Source of the DNA: Burkholderia cepacia
GTDB taxonomy: Bacteria; Pseudomonadota; Gammaproteobacteria; Burkholderiales; Burkholderiaceae
Reading direction: 5' to 3'
Assembly (NCBI RefSeq): GCF_001718835.1
Contig: NZ_CP013444.1
Coordinates: forward strand, 2,914,001-2,978,000
Length of the DNA stretch: 64,000 nucleotides
Below the pieces are notes generated by a model. The model was given only the letters and a program-made list of their open reading frames with translations, searched no databases and was not told the origin of the DNA. Of this stretch, positions 53,506 through 63,610 are shown piece after piece; within the stretch, counting starts at the first letter, position 1; each line of letters begins with the position of its first letter. The translations under genes were made by a program, and so were the position numbers.

Positions 53506-53643
53506 TCCATGTATTCCCCGAGAAGTTATTAAAATCAGCCTTCAGTTCGTTCGCCTTGCTTGGCAGCATTGACTATAGTGCACGAATCTGTCGATGGTGC
53601 GACGACATGGACATCGACCATGCACGTGCCGATCTCTCCACCC

Positions 53644-54282
53644 CTACCCCCGCTCCCCCCCAACCTCCCCAAGCATCGCCTCCCCAATCACCCGCTCCCC
53701 CCGCGCGACCAACGCCTCCCCCGCCCCGCGAATATCCTCCACCGCCTTGTTCTGCCCGAGCTTGCGCTTGCCGACGAGTCGCGTGATCTCGATCTGCAGC
53801 CCGACGATCGACTCCAACATCATGTCGATGTAGTCCTTCGGAGCGTCGCCCATCTTCCACGGCACCGGCTGCGACGCCTCATGCGTACGCGTCAGCCGCG
53901 CGACCACACCGCGCACGAACTTCTCGTCGTCGCGCACCGTGATGCGGCCGTGTGCATGCACGACCACGTAGTTCCACGTCGGCACCTGCCGGTGCGCCGC
54001 ATGCTTGCTCGGATACCAGGTCGGCGAGATGTACGCGTCGCCCGCGCGGAAGATCGCGAGCACCTCGTCGCCGTTCGCGACCTCCTGCCAGACCGGATTC
54101 GCGCGCGAGACGTGCGCGTGCAGCTCGCCGAGCCCGCCGTCGGCGGGCAGCAGCTCGAACGGAATGTGAATCGCGTCGAGCCCGTTCCTGCCGTGCGTGA
54201 TCAGGCTGCCGAACGGATGCTGCACGATCAGCGCGTGCAGCGTCTCGATGCGGGGTTCGTCGAAATGGGCAGGGACGTACAT
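53644..54282 (-). CDS. PaiB-like FMN-binding negative transcriptional regulator
   Basis: A 212-residue PaiB/FMN_bind_2 protein. Typical stretches are MYVPAHFDEPRIETLHALI, HPFGSLITHGRNGLDAIHIP, ISPTWYPSKHAAHRQVPTWN with YVVVHAHG, and EITRLVGKRKLGQNK near the C-terminus. The split-barrel fold binds FMN. In Bacillus PaiB affects sporulation and protease genes; here its role is unknown. It is divergent from a MocR regulator that probably controls it. Confidence 0.85.
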   Translation of the reverse strand: MYVPAHFDEPRIETLHALIVQHPFGSLITHGRNGLDAIHIPFELLPADGGLGELHAHVSRANPVWQEVANGDEVLAIFRAGDAYISPTWYPSKHAAHRQVPTWNYVVVHAHGRITVRDDEKFVRGVVARLTRTHEASQPVPWKMGDAPKDYIDMMLESIVGLQIEITRLVGKRKLGQNKAVEDIRGAGEALVARGERVIGEAMLGEVGGERG

Positions 54283-54354
54283 GGCGGCTCCACAGTCGGG
54301 TAAAGGTCAAGAGGCTCACGGGATCGCCCCGTGACGCCCCGATTGTGACCGCAA

Positions 54355-54381
54355 ACTGGTTTATGCTGTAGAGCCGGTTTG
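54355..54381. promoter_or_regulatory. MocR-type direct-repeat operator
   Basis: ACTGGTTTA (54355-54363) and GCCGGTTTG (54373-54381) form a direct repeat of C(T/C)GGTTT with an 18-base period. They lie between paiB and the MocR gene, the layout expected for a MocR regulator that binds tandem sites. Confidence 0.5.
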
Positions 54382-54405
54382 GAACAATTTCAGCAGACCA
54401 GAATC

Positions 54406-55935
54406 ATGGCAAGAACGACCCGGATCGTCGAAATCCCGTCGCTCGGCGCGCTCGACCGCGCGGCCGGCGACCTGAGCCGCCAGCTCGCGCAGGCGCTGCG
54501 CGAAGCCGTGCGCCGCGGCGACGTCCGGCCGGGCGACACGCTGCCGTCCACGCGGCTGCTCGCCACGTCGCTGCAGGTGGCCCGCGGCACCGTCGTCGAT
54601 GCGTATGCGCAGCTCATCGCCGAAGGCTTTCTCGAATCGCGCGGCGGCGCGGACACACGCGTCGCGCAGGCGCTGGCCGAGCCGCCCCCGCTCGCCGCAC
54701 CGGCCGCCGCAACCGAACGCGGGCGCCCGGCCCGCGCCGGCCGCACGCGCGGCCTGCCCGAGCCGGCCGCCGCCTTCGCGCGGATCGCCCGCGAATTCCG
54801 CCCGCTGCCGGCGATGCCGTTCGCGATCTCGGTGCCGATCGGCCTCACCGCGCCCGACGACATCTGGCGCCGGCTCGGCAACCGCCTGCGCGCGCGCGGC
54901 GCCGGCGCGCCGTCCGGCTATGCCGATCCGCAAGGCGCGCTGCCGCTGCGCGAAGCGATCGCCGACTACGTGCGCCGTTCGCGCTCGGTGCGCTGCGATG
55001 CCGGCCAGGTCGTGATCACGAGCGGCACGCAGCAGGGGCTGCACCTCGCGAGCCAGCTGCTGCTCGGCGCGGGCGACCGCGCCTGGGTCGAGAACCCGGC
55101 CTATCGCGGCATTACCGCGCTGCTCGAGAGCACCGGGCGGCACGACGCGATGGTGCGCGTGCCGGTCGACGCCGACGGCCTCGACGTCGACGCCGGCATC
55201 CGCCTCGCGCCCGATGCGCGCGCCGCGTTCGTCACGCCGTCGCACCAGTATCCGCTCGGCATGCCGCTCAGCATGGCGCGGCGCAATGCGCTGCTCGCGT
55301 GGGCGCGTGCACGGCACGCATGGGTGGTCGAGGACGACTACGACAGCGAGCTGCGCTACGAAGGCTATCCGTTCCCGTCGCTGCAGGGTCTCGACCCCGA
55401 TCGCGTGATCTACCTCGGCACGTTCAGCAAGATCCTGTTTCCGTCGCTGCGGCTCGGCTACGTGATCGCCCCCCACGATCTCGTGCCCGCGTTCTGCGGC
55501 GCGCGCGCACTGATGGATCGCCATGTGCCGACCGCCGACCAGCACGTGCTGGCCGCGTTCATCGCGGAAGGCCATCTCGACCGCCACATCCGCCGCGTGC
55601 GCGGCGTGTATGCGGAGCAGCGCGCGCTGCTGATCGACACGCTCGGCGCGCGGCTGCCGCGTGAACGCGCGTGGGTGCAGCCGGGCGATCAGGGGATGCA
55701 CGTCGTGCTGTGGCTCGCGGATCGCATCGACGATCTCGACGTGGTCGAGCGCGCCGCGCAAGCCGGCGTCGCGGTGCGCGCGGTATCGCCGATGTTCGCG
55801 CCCGGCACCGCCCGCCCGGGGCTCGTGCTGGGCTTCGGCGGGTTCGGCCGCGCGCAGATGGAAGCGGCCGCGCAACGGCTCGCGGACGTGATCGCCATGG
55901 TGGCGGCGGCGACCGCACGACCGCCGCGGCGCTGA
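54406..55935 (+). CDS. MocR-family regulator (GntR helix-turn-helix plus PLP aminotransferase-like domain)
   Basis: 509 residues from the ATG at 54406; nine extra upstream codons are possible. Residues about 15-80 form the GntR winged helix (QALREAVRRGDVRPGDTLPS, VARGTVVDAYAQLIAEGFLE). Residues about 140-490 are a fold-type I aminotransferase, with the PLP lysine in YLGTFSKILFPSLRLGY and the EDDYDSELRYEG motif. Such proteins (PdxR, GabR) use PLP or its amino-acid adducts as ligand. It is divergent from paiB with a matching direct repeat between them. Confidence 0.88.
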   Translation: MARTTRIVEIPSLGALDRAAGDLSRQLAQALREAVRRGDVRPGDTLPSTRLLATSLQVARGTVVDAYAQLIAEGFLESRGGADTRVAQALAEPPPLAAPAAATERGRPARAGRTRGLPEPAAAFARIAREFRPLPAMPFAISVPIGLTAPDDIWRRLGNRLRARGAGAPSGYADPQGALPLREAIADYVRRSRSVRCDAGQVVITSGTQQGLHLASQLLLGAGDRAWVENPAYRGITALLESTGRHDAMVRVPVDADGLDVDAGIRLAPDARAAFVTPSHQYPLGMPLSMARRNALLAWARARHAWVVEDDYDSELRYEGYPFPSLQGLDPDRVIYLGTFSKILFPSLRLGYVIAPHDLVPAFCGARALMDRHVPTADQHVLAAFIAEGHLDRHIRRVRGVYAEQRALLIDTLGARLPRERAWVQPGDQGMHVVLWLADRIDDLDVVERAAQAGVAVRAVSPMFAPGTARPGLVLGFGGFGRAQMEAAAQRLADVIAMVAAATARPPRR

Positions 55936-56127
55936 TCGCGGCAGGCGCGGCGCGCTCGCGAACCCGGCGATTCGTCAGGCAAATCGCCGGCGATCGCACG
56001 ACGAGACGTTGGCGGCGGGAAACAAGTGTAATCGTCTGTAAATCCTGCAAGCGGGAGCCGGTTTTGGCCGTCGGCGCGCCGGTTCCGTTTGCTACGATCG
56101 CGCCTTTTCCGCCCGCGCCCCGCCAAC

Positions 56128-58362
56128 GTGAATCGCCGAACCGTGTCGTTTTTCCGCGAACAGTGCGCAAGGTGGCTCGCCCGCGTCCGGCCGCCGGCAG
56201 CCGCCTGCGCTGCCGCCGTCCGCTCCGCCCTCGCCGCCGGCCTGCGCCGCGTGCGGCATCCGACACGCCGCGGCGTCGCGCTGACGCTCGCCGCGATACC
56301 GATGGTCGGCCTGCTGGCGCTGCTCGCGTTCGTGCCGTTCACGCCGAGCATCGGCGACATCCGCAAGGCCCGCATCGACCGCCCCGCGCGCGTGCTGTCG
56401 GCCGACGGCCAGCTCATTGCCGAATTCCGGCCCGTCAACCGCGAATGGGTGCCGCTCAAGCAGATCTCGCCACACATGGTCGACGCGCTGATCGCGACCG
56501 AGGACCACCGCTTCTACGCGCATCACGGCATCGACTGGCGCCGCACGCTCGCGGCCGGGCTGCATACGTTCTCGGGCAGCCGCCAGGGCGGCTCGACGAT
56601 CACGCAGCAGCTCGCGCGCAACCTGTACCCGGACGAAGTCGGCCGCGCGCCGACGCTCACGCGCAAGGTGAAGGAACTGATCACCGCGTTCAAGATCGAG
56701 ACGGTGTACAGCAAGGACGAGATTCTCGAGACCTACCTGAACACCGTGCCGTTCCTGTACAACGCGTACGGCGTCGAGATGGCCGCGCGTACCTACTTCG
56801 GCAAATCGGCCGACCAGCTCGACATCGTCGAAAGCGCGACGCTCGTCGGGATGCTGAAGGGCAACAGCTACTACAACCCGGTGCTCAACCCAGAGCGCGC
56901 GCTGCAGCGGCGCAACACCGTGCTCGGCCAGATGGAGAAATACGGCAAGCTGCGGCCCGACGCGTATGCCGCGCTGACCCGCCGGCCGCTGCGCGTCGAT
57001 TTCGAACCGCAGGCCGCGTCGCCGGGCCTCGCGCCGCACTTCGCGGTGCAGCTGCGCAAGTGGCTGATCGCCTGGGCCGACCGCAACAACTACGACCTCT
57101 ACTCGGACGGCCTCGTCGTGCGCACGACGCTCGATGCGCGCCTGCAGGACATGGCGACGCAGGCGGTCGAACGGCAGACGGACCGGCTGCAGGAAATCGC
57201 GAACGACGCGTGGCGCGGCCCGTCCGGCTGCGGGCTGCGCAACGACCTGTTCCGCGGCTTCATCCGGCAGACGCCCGACTACCGCAGCGCGCGCGATGCC
57301 GGCCTGACGGACCCGGTCGCGCTGCGCAGGCTCGGCGCGAATCGCGACTTCATGCGCGCGCTGTGCCGGAGCAAGACGCAGGTGCAGGCCGGCTTCGTCG
57401 CGATCGATCCGCGCAACGGCGCGATTCGCGCATGGGTCGGCAGCCCCGACTTCGGCAGCGAGCCGTTCGATCACGTGGTACAGGCACGGCGCCAGCCGGG
57501 TTCGACGTTCAAGCCGTTCGTCTATGGCGCCGCGTTCGCGGACGGCATGCGCCCGGGCGATACGTTCGTCGACCGCAATGTCGCGATCCCGCTCGACGCT
57601 CACGCTGTGTGGCGTCCGACCGATGCCGAGCCGCCGACCGACGCACCGATGACGCTGCGTGACGCGCTCGCGCTGTCGCGCAACCGCATCACCGCGCAGG
57701 TGATGCAGCGCGAAGGCGCGGCCAGGGTCGCGCAGCTCGCGCGCGCGATGGGCGTGCGCGAAAGCCCGCTCGACGCGGTGCCGTCACTCGCGCTCGGCAC
57801 GAGCCCCGTCACGCTGAAGGAAATGGTGTCCGCCTACGGGACGATCGCGAATCGGGGCGTGTACGTCGCGCCGCAGATGATCACGCGCATCGAGGATCGC
57901 GACGGCAAGGTGCTGGCCGTGTTCGCGAGCCCGCCGCCGGAACGGGCGCTGCCCGCGAACGCGGCGCTGACGCTGGTCGACGTGATGCGCGGCGTCGTCG
58001 ATCGCGGCACCGGTGCGGACATCCGCGCGCGCTACGGCATTCGCGCCGACGTGGCCGGCAAGACCGGCACGACGCAGGACAACACGGACGGCTGGTTCAT
58101 CCTGATGCATCCGCAACTGGTGGCCGGCGCGTGGGTCGGCTTCGACGACGGCAGCGTGACGCTGCGCAGCGACTACTGGGGCGCGGGCGCGCACAGCGCG
58201 TTGCCGATCGTCGGGTCGTTCTACGATGCGGCACTGCGTGCGCGCGCGATCGATCCGCGTGCGCAGTTCTCGCCGGACTTCCGGCCGAGGACCTACACGC
58301 CGCCGCCGCCGAAGCGACATCCGCGTCCGGGTCTGTTCGACTGGCTCAGGCTGTTCCGGTAA
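56128..58362 (+). CDS. Class A penicillin-binding protein (bifunctional transglycosylase/transpeptidase, PBP1A-like)
   Basis: 744 residues from the GTG at 56128. There is a cytoplasmic basic N-terminus, then a membrane helix (about 50-72). The GT51 glycosyltransferase has catalytic Glu125 in ATEDHRFYAHHGID and QGGSTITQQLARNLYP. The transpeptidase has Ser459 in GSTFKPF, the SRN motif (LALSRNRIT) and KTGTT at Lys645. It polymerises and cross-links peptidoglycan in the periplasm. The C-terminus is short and proline-rich. It ends 7 bases before a convergent gene. Confidence 0.88.
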   Translation: MNRRTVSFFREQCARWLARVRPPAAACAAAVRSALAAGLRRVRHPTRRGVALTLAAIPMVGLLALLAFVPFTPSIGDIRKARIDRPARVLSADGQLIAEFRPVNREWVPLKQISPHMVDALIATEDHRFYAHHGIDWRRTLAAGLHTFSGSRQGGSTITQQLARNLYPDEVGRAPTLTRKVKELITAFKIETVYSKDEILETYLNTVPFLYNAYGVEMAARTYFGKSADQLDIVESATLVGMLKGNSYYNPVLNPERALQRRNTVLGQMEKYGKLRPDAYAALTRRPLRVDFEPQAASPGLAPHFAVQLRKWLIAWADRNNYDLYSDGLVVRTTLDARLQDMATQAVERQTDRLQEIANDAWRGPSGCGLRNDLFRGFIRQTPDYRSARDAGLTDPVALRRLGANRDFMRALCRSKTQVQAGFVAIDPRNGAIRAWVGSPDFGSEPFDHVVQARRQPGSTFKPFVYGAAFADGMRPGDTFVDRNVAIPLDAHAVWRPTDAEPPTDAPMTLRDALALSRNRITAQVMQREGAARVAQLARAMGVRESPLDAVPSLALGTSPVTLKEMVSAYGTIANRGVYVAPQMITRIEDRDGKVLAVFASPPPERALPANAALTLVDVMRGVVDRGTGADIRARYGIRADVAGKTGTTQDNTDGWFILMHPQLVAGAWVGFDDGSVTLRSDYWGAGAHSALPIVGSFYDAALRARAIDPRAQFSPDFRPRTYTPPPPKRHPRPGLFDWLRLFR

Positions 58363-58369
58363 CGCGACG

Positions 58370-60262
58370 TCACCGGTGCGTGTCGGCTCGACCGTCCGCG
58401 TACAGCCATACGGGCACGCCGTCGTCGCGCAACGCGGCGACCGGTTCGCCCATGCTCCAGTTCTGCGCGACCTCGACACGACGGACGAACCACGGTTGCA
58501 GCGTCGCATCCGCTGCGTGCTGCCCTTCGTCGTCGAACAGCCCCGCATCGCCGATCCGCGTATAGCGCGCCGGATGCAGCACGGTGCCGTCCGCACGGAA
58601 CACCGCCGCGCGCACGTCGTCGCCGCCTTCCGCGTATCGGCAGGCCAGCCAGCCGTGATCGGCGCCCCAGAACAGGCCCGTCACTTCGTCGTACTGACCG
58701 AGCGCGATCGTCGCGCCGGTGTCGAAGTCGCAGACCGCCAGCGACGCCGGTTCGCCCGGCATCACGCCGACCGCATGGCGCGTGAACAGCTCGGCCGGCA
58801 CTTCTTCGTCGTCGGGCAGCCACTGGAGCGCGCCCGCGTTCGTGAAATCGAACGGCGTCAGCACGCGGCCCTGCCCGTCGACGATCGCGCAACGCCCGTC
58901 GTCGCGTTGCACGATGTAGCGCATCGCGCCGAGTTCGTGCAGCGTCTCCATCCGGTTTATATCCGCCAGCGGCGCCACCCGTGCATAGCGCGGCTCGATG
59001 ACGACCCGGCCCGTCATGTCGACGAGGCCCGCATGACCGTCCCGCTGCGCGAGGTACGCGTTGCACTCGGCCGACCATTCGAGCGACGTCCATTCCGGCC
59101 GCGCGCGCCATTGACCGTCGCGGCCGACGAGCCCCCAGCGATCACCTTCGCATACCGCCGCGCCGTCGCGCACGAATTCCTGCGCGGCGTCGAAGCGCGG
59201 CGGAATCGCCCACGCACCGCGCGTGTCGACGAAGCCCCAGCGGCCGTCCAGGCTCGCGGACGCAATCCCCCCGTTGAATTCGCCGAAATCGTCGAGCGAC
59301 GGTTCGAGCACCCACGTGCCGTCCGTGCCGACGAGCCCGAACCGCTCGCCGACGCGCACGCACGCGACGTCGCCGCTGAAATCCCACACGGCGTCGAACG
59401 CCGGTTCGCGCACGATCTGCGGGCCGTCGTCGTCGTCGAACCGTATCAGCCCGACACGGCCGTCGCGCGCGGCCCAGATCAGGCTCCAGTCGCGTGCGCC
59501 GCTGCGCCACAGGCCCGTCCATTCGGGCGGCAGGACGATCTCCCACGCGTCGCCCGCGTCGCGGCGCGCGCCCCACAACCCATTGCGCGCCCGGAAACTG
59601 TAGAGCGCATGGTAGAGATAGTCGCCGTGCACCTCGCCTTCGCCGACGAAGTCCGCGTAGGCGACGCCACGCGGCGGGTTCTGGCGCCCGAAGTAGACGT
59701 GCGACATCCCGCCGAACCCGAAATGCCACGCCCACGCGCCCCAGCCGGACGCACGCTCGATCTCCAGCGCGTCGCGCACGCCGCGCACGTCGCGGAAATC
59801 CATGCAGTTCGCGACCCGCCACCACAGGCGCGTGCACGCATCGCGCTCGGCATCGATGTAGTCGTTCGGGCCGTGCTCGTCGCACCACGACAGTTCGTCG
59901 AGATTCGCGGACAGCCGCGGTGCGCCATGCGCATCGCCGAACGCATCGATCGACTCGCCGAGGTGACGCACGACCGCATCGAACTGCCGCGCGAGCGCCG
60001 GATCGTCGCCGGGCAGCGGATACGCGACGACGAACGACGCGAGCCGGCTGAGCCGCGCATGCGCCGCGCGTGCGTCGCTGACGAGGTTCGGCGTGCCGGC
60101 GTCGCCGAACACGCGCTGATCCGTGATCGCGTCGCCCGCCCCGCCGTCGGCGAGCAGCACGCGCCACAGCAGCGGAAAGTGATTGTTGGATTCCGCGAAC
60201 TCGATCGTTCGCGCGTCATCTCCCGCGCCTGCCTGGAGGTACAGCCATGCTCGATTGCCCAT
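58370..60262 (-). CDS. WG-repeat protein
   Basis: 630 residues from the ATG at 60262; an upstream start would add 18 residues of low complexity. The N-terminal half is unassigned and Trp-rich (SGWGAWAWHFGFGGMSHVYF). The second half carries WG-type beta repeats (RFGLVGTDGTW, WGFVDTRGAW, WGLVGRDGQW, AGLVDMTGRVVIEPRY). These are usually protein-interaction or surface repeats. No signal peptide is seen, so it is probably cytoplasmic. The function is unknown. Confidence 0.7.
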   Translation of the reverse strand: MGNRAWLYLQAGAGDDARTIEFAESNNHFPLLWRVLLADGGAGDAITDQRVFGDAGTPNLVSDARAAHARLSRLASFVVAYPLPGDDPALARQFDAVVRHLGESIDAFGDAHGAPRLSANLDELSWCDEHGPNDYIDAERDACTRLWWRVANCMDFRDVRGVRDALEIERASGWGAWAWHFGFGGMSHVYFGRQNPPRGVAYADFVGEGEVHGDYLYHALYSFRARNGLWGARRDAGDAWEIVLPPEWTGLWRSGARDWSLIWAARDGRVGLIRFDDDDGPQIVREPAFDAVWDFSGDVACVRVGERFGLVGTDGTWVLEPSLDDFGEFNGGIASASLDGRWGFVDTRGAWAIPPRFDAAQEFVRDGAAVCEGDRWGLVGRDGQWRARPEWTSLEWSAECNAYLAQRDGHAGLVDMTGRVVIEPRYARVAPLADINRMETLHELGAMRYIVQRDDGRCAIVDGQGRVLTPFDFTNAGALQWLPDDEEVPAELFTRHAVGVMPGEPASLAVCDFDTGATIALGQYDEVTGLFWGADHGWLACRYAEGGDDVRAAVFRADGTVLHPARYTRIGDAGLFDDEGQHAADATLQPWFVRRVEVAQNWSMGEPVAALRDDGVPVWLYADGRADTHR

Positions 60263-60339
60263 CGGAAAGTTCGTCCCTGTCGTTGTCGTTGGTGCGGCGG
60301 CGGACGTGCCGCGCACGCATTATAGGGAACTGGCGGGCC

Positions 60340-60540
60340 GTGCTCATAGCCGATGCCGAAGCCGTAAGCGTTGTTGTTCGTGAAGCCCGTCGCGCTGCTG
60401 AAGCCGTACCGCGCGGTCAGCTTCAGTCCGTAGTAGTCCGGACACGTGTATTTCACCGATTTCTGCACGCGAATGTCGTTGTCGCCGATGTTGACGCCGT
60501 TGCTCGCGATGATCACGGGACCAATGTAGTCGTGGATCGC
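60340..60540 (-). pseudogene. Porin gene fragment
   Basis: An isolated 60-codon stretch with clear Gram-negative porin sequence: NGVNIGDNDIRVQKSVKYTC, PDYYGLKLTARYGFSSATGF, TNNNAYGFGIGYEHGP. It has no signal peptide, start site or remaining barrel, and it runs into unrelated sequence at both ends. It is the remnant of a deleted porin gene, wedged between the L,D-transpeptidase-like and WG-repeat genes. Confidence 0.75.
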
Positions 60541-60565
60541 GTCGCACCGGCGGCCGGGCCGGCGG

Positions 60566-61597
60566 TCAATCCGCCGTGTCGCCGCCCTTCGGCACCTTCG
60601 ACCACGCCTTGCGCCCCGGCATCGGCGACCAGGCCGGGCGGGTCTTGCGCGCGCTGTCGATCACGACCAGATAACGGCCCGCGATCGGCGTGATGTCGCG
60701 CCCGGGGTGCAGCACCCAGAACGACTGGCCCGTCTCCGCGCGCGCCTGGTAATCGTCGTCGAGCAGGCCGTGGCGATCGAGGAACGTGTTCAGCGACGCG
60801 GGAATCCGCACGCAGCCCTTCGAGTGCCGGATGCCGAGCAGCGATTCGAGCCGGTCGGGATCGGTCGCATGCATCTGGAAGCGCATCGGCGACACGCCGC
60901 CCTTGCCCCAGCCGCGCTCGCCGTCCACCCAGCCGAAGTCGTAGATGCGCATGTCGCGGCGGCCGTAGCCGCGAATGCCGTTCTCGTTCGTCGTGCCTTC
61001 CGCGCGAAAATCCATGTTGTCGGGCGAGTGATGGAACACGCCGAGCGGCGTCAGGAAATGGTCGTACTTGCCCGGCAGCCCGGTGCCGACCGGCGACGCG
61101 CCGATCATCAGCCACGCGTTGGCCGGCGTGGCACGGAAGTAGATGAAGAGCGCCTGCACGTTCGGCGCGCGGTCGACCATCGCGACGTATTCGCCGGCGA
61201 GGTCGGCGAGTCCGTTGGCCGCCAGCGCCTGCTGCAGACGCTGGCCGTAGGCGCGCTGCTCGCTTGCGGGCACGTTCAGGCGCCGCGTGACTTCCTGCGT
61301 GAAGCGCTTGCGCATGTCGACCGCGCGCGCGGTCGCGCTCGCGGCGTCGGCGGGAGACAGCGGCGGATGCATGCGCGGCAATGGAATCGCCACCTCGCTG
61401 GCCGACGTGCCGGAGGCGGCGGATGATGCGCCCGATGCAGCCGACGATGGTGCAACAGTTGCCGTCGGCGACACTACGGACGCAGGCGACGCAGCGAGAG
61501 CGGGAAGTGCCGAAACCGCGGCGCATGCGCACGCGGCTAGCGAAGCGGCAAGACAGCGCGGCCACATGAATCGCCGCGTTACGCGAGGAAACTTCAT
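60566..61597 (-). CDS. L,D-transpeptidase-like (YkuD) exported protein
   Basis: 343 residues from the ATG at 61597, chosen because a signal peptide follows at once (FMWPRCLAASLAACACAAVS). A Ser/Ala-rich linker and a helical region lead to the YkuD domain, with the catalytic motif HSKGCVRIP (His258, Cys262). Such enzymes form 3-3 cross-links or attach lipoproteins to peptidoglycan. Its position near a class A penicillin-binding protein fits cell-wall work. The ATG has only a weak ribosome binding site. Confidence 0.8.
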   Translation of the reverse strand: MKFPRVTRRFMWPRCLAASLAACACAAVSALPALAASPASVVSPTATVAPSSAASGASSAASGTSASEVAIPLPRMHPPLSPADAASATARAVDMRKRFTQEVTRRLNVPASEQRAYGQRLQQALAANGLADLAGEYVAMVDRAPNVQALFIYFRATPANAWLMIGASPVGTGLPGKYDHFLTPLGVFHHSPDNMDFRAEGTTNENGIRGYGRRDMRIYDFGWVDGERGWGKGGVSPMRFQMHATDPDRLESLLGIRHSKGCVRIPASLNTFLDRHGLLDDDYQARAETGQSFWVLHPGRDITPIAGRYLVVIDSARKTRPAWSPMPGRKAWSKVPKGGDTAD

Positions 61598-61802
61598 ACG
61601 GTCGATGCCATCGGCCGGAGCGGCCATCGCGCGTGCCGAACGAGCGCACAGTCCGCGTGAGGCCACGACGCATCGAACGCCGACGCCTCGCCGCTGCGCG
61701 CCCGGCCGCGCGCAGCGCGATCAGGCTGATGGGGGTGCGAGAGTCGTCTGACTTTTCATTCTACGCGCGTGGGAAATGCGGCGCTTGCGCGCCGCGCGGC
61801 CG

Positions 61803-63224
61803 CTACTTCGAGATGGTTTCGAGTGCGATGCCCTTCGTGCGCGGCCCCATGAGCCCGATCGCGGCCATCACGATCACCATCGCGCCCGCGATGAACGCGA
61901 ACACGCCGAAGGTGCCGAAGCCCTTCAGCACGGCCGCGATCACGAACGACGAGAAGATCGCCGAGAAGCGGCTCCACGAATAGACGAAGCCGACGGCCCG
62001 GGCGCGGATCGACGTCGGGAACAGCTCGGCCTGATACGCGTGGAAGCTGTACGACATGATGTTGCTGGCGAGCGTGAGGCCGATGCCGAGCACGATCAGG
62101 AACGCGCCGACCGTCGTCTGGCTGAACAGCAGCCCGCAGACGACGATCGCCGCCGCCATCGCGACGATCACCGACTTGCGCTCGAAGCGGTCGGCGATCA
62201 CGAGGCCGATCAGCGGGCCGACCGGAGCGGCGAGCGCGATCACGCTCGAATACATCAGGCTCGACGTGATCGTGATGCCCTGCTTGATCAGCAGCGTCGG
62301 CACCCAGTTCGCGAAGCCGTAGAAGCCGACCGTCTGGAACACGTTGAAGATCGTCATCATGATCGTGCGGTTGCGATACGGCTGCACCCACATGTCGCGG
62401 AAGCTGCCGCGCGCGTGCACCGGCTGGGCAAGCGCGGGCGGCGGCAGCGGCCGTCCGTATTCGGCTTCGACCTTCGCCTCCAGCGCGCGCATGATGCGGT
62501 CGGCTTCGTCGACCCGGCCCTGCTGCGCGAGCCAGCGCGGGCTTTCCGGCAGTTCGCGACGAATCCACCACACGAACAGCGCGCCGTGCGCGCCGATCAG
62601 CACGACCCAGCGCCAGCCATCGAGGCCGAACGGTGCGTGCGGCACGAGCAGGTACGCGAGGAACGCGACCACCGGCACCGCGACGAACCCGACCGCCTGC
62701 TCGCACGCGAATGCGCGGCCGCGGATCTGCTTCGGTACGAGCTCGGAGATGTACGTGCCGATCGTCACCATCTCGACGCCCAGGCCGAGACCGACGACGA
62801 AACGCCAGAAGTTCAGCCCGGCGGCGGTGTCCTGGAACGCCATCACGACGTTCGCGGCCGTGTACCACAGCAGCGACCACGTGAAGATCGCGCGGCGGCC
62901 GAAGCGGTCGGCGAGGAATCCGCAGGCGATCGTGCCGATGAAGAGCCCGGAAAACAGCGCGGCGATGAAGCTCGCGACGCCCGTGGTGCCGAACAGGCCG
63001 TGCGTCGTCGCGGAGAGGATCCCGCTTTTCACGAGGCCGGGCGCGACGTAGCCGCTGTAGAGCAGGTCGTAGAGCTCGAAGAAGAAGCCGAGGCTCAGCA
63101 GGACGACGAGCTTCCAGACGGTACGCGTGGGCGGCAGGCGGTCGAGGCGGGCGGAAATCGAGCCGGCGCCGAGCGTGGAGTTCGGCGTCGCGGGCGCCCG
63201 TGGGAAGGTTTCCGTTGAAGCCAT
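61803..63224 (-). CDS. MFS transporter (metabolite:H+ symporter type)
   Basis: 473 residues from the ATG at 63224, with AGGAGA upstream; the open frame extends further without support. Twelve helices are predicted. The first loop has GFLADRFGRRAIF, and ELPESPRWLAQQGR marks the central loop as in sugar/aromatic-acid type MFS proteins. FHAYQAELFPTSIRARAVGF is the typical second-half motif. The substrate is probably a small organic acid or similar, not determinable here. Confidence 0.82.
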   Translation of the reverse strand: MASTETFPRAPATPNSTLGAGSISARLDRLPPTRTVWKLVVLLSLGFFFELYDLLYSGYVAPGLVKSGILSATTHGLFGTTGVASFIAALFSGLFIGTIACGFLADRFGRRAIFTWSLLWYTAANVVMAFQDTAAGLNFWRFVVGLGLGVEMVTIGTYISELVPKQIRGRAFACEQAVGFVAVPVVAFLAYLLVPHAPFGLDGWRWVVLIGAHGALFVWWIRRELPESPRWLAQQGRVDEADRIMRALEAKVEAEYGRPLPPPALAQPVHARGSFRDMWVQPYRNRTIMMTIFNVFQTVGFYGFANWVPTLLIKQGITITSSLMYSSVIALAAPVGPLIGLVIADRFERKSVIVAMAAAIVVCGLLFSQTTVGAFLIVLGIGLTLASNIMSYSFHAYQAELFPTSIRARAVGFVYSWSRFSAIFSSFVIAAVLKGFGTFGVFAFIAGAMVIVMAAIGLMGPRTKGIALETISK

Positions 63225-63610
63225 CGTTTGCGCGTCTCCTGATGTTGTCTTGTCGTGTTGTGTCGTCGTCAGGCGGCCGTCGCGCGGCCGTCGTGCGAAT
63301 CGGTTCCATTGTACCGGCCCCGCACATTGTGTAAATTTCGTAACCATCTGTCGGCCGGCGCGCTGCCGCGCCGCACGGCGGATCGACCGCCGCGCAACGC
63401 CGCGCAAGCGCGTCACGCCAGTCTGCGCATGGCGCAACCGCCCCGCCGCCGCACCTCCTCAACACATTGCGCCCTGCATCCCGCTATGCTCGGAAGATTC
63501 CGCGGCAGCGGCCGACGCCGGCGCACACCGGTAACATGCCGTCTGCCCAACCGTAACAACCCGTGGACGATCTGCCGGCAGCGGCCATGTCGGCAAATCG
63601 TAAGCATTCC
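63225..63610. other. Divergent promoter region
   Basis: About 385 bases between the MFS gene and the right-edge gene. No gene or strong repeat supported. It should hold both promoters. In-frame alternative starts for the right-edge gene lie at 63563 (GTG) and 63587 (ATG). Confidence 0.4.
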
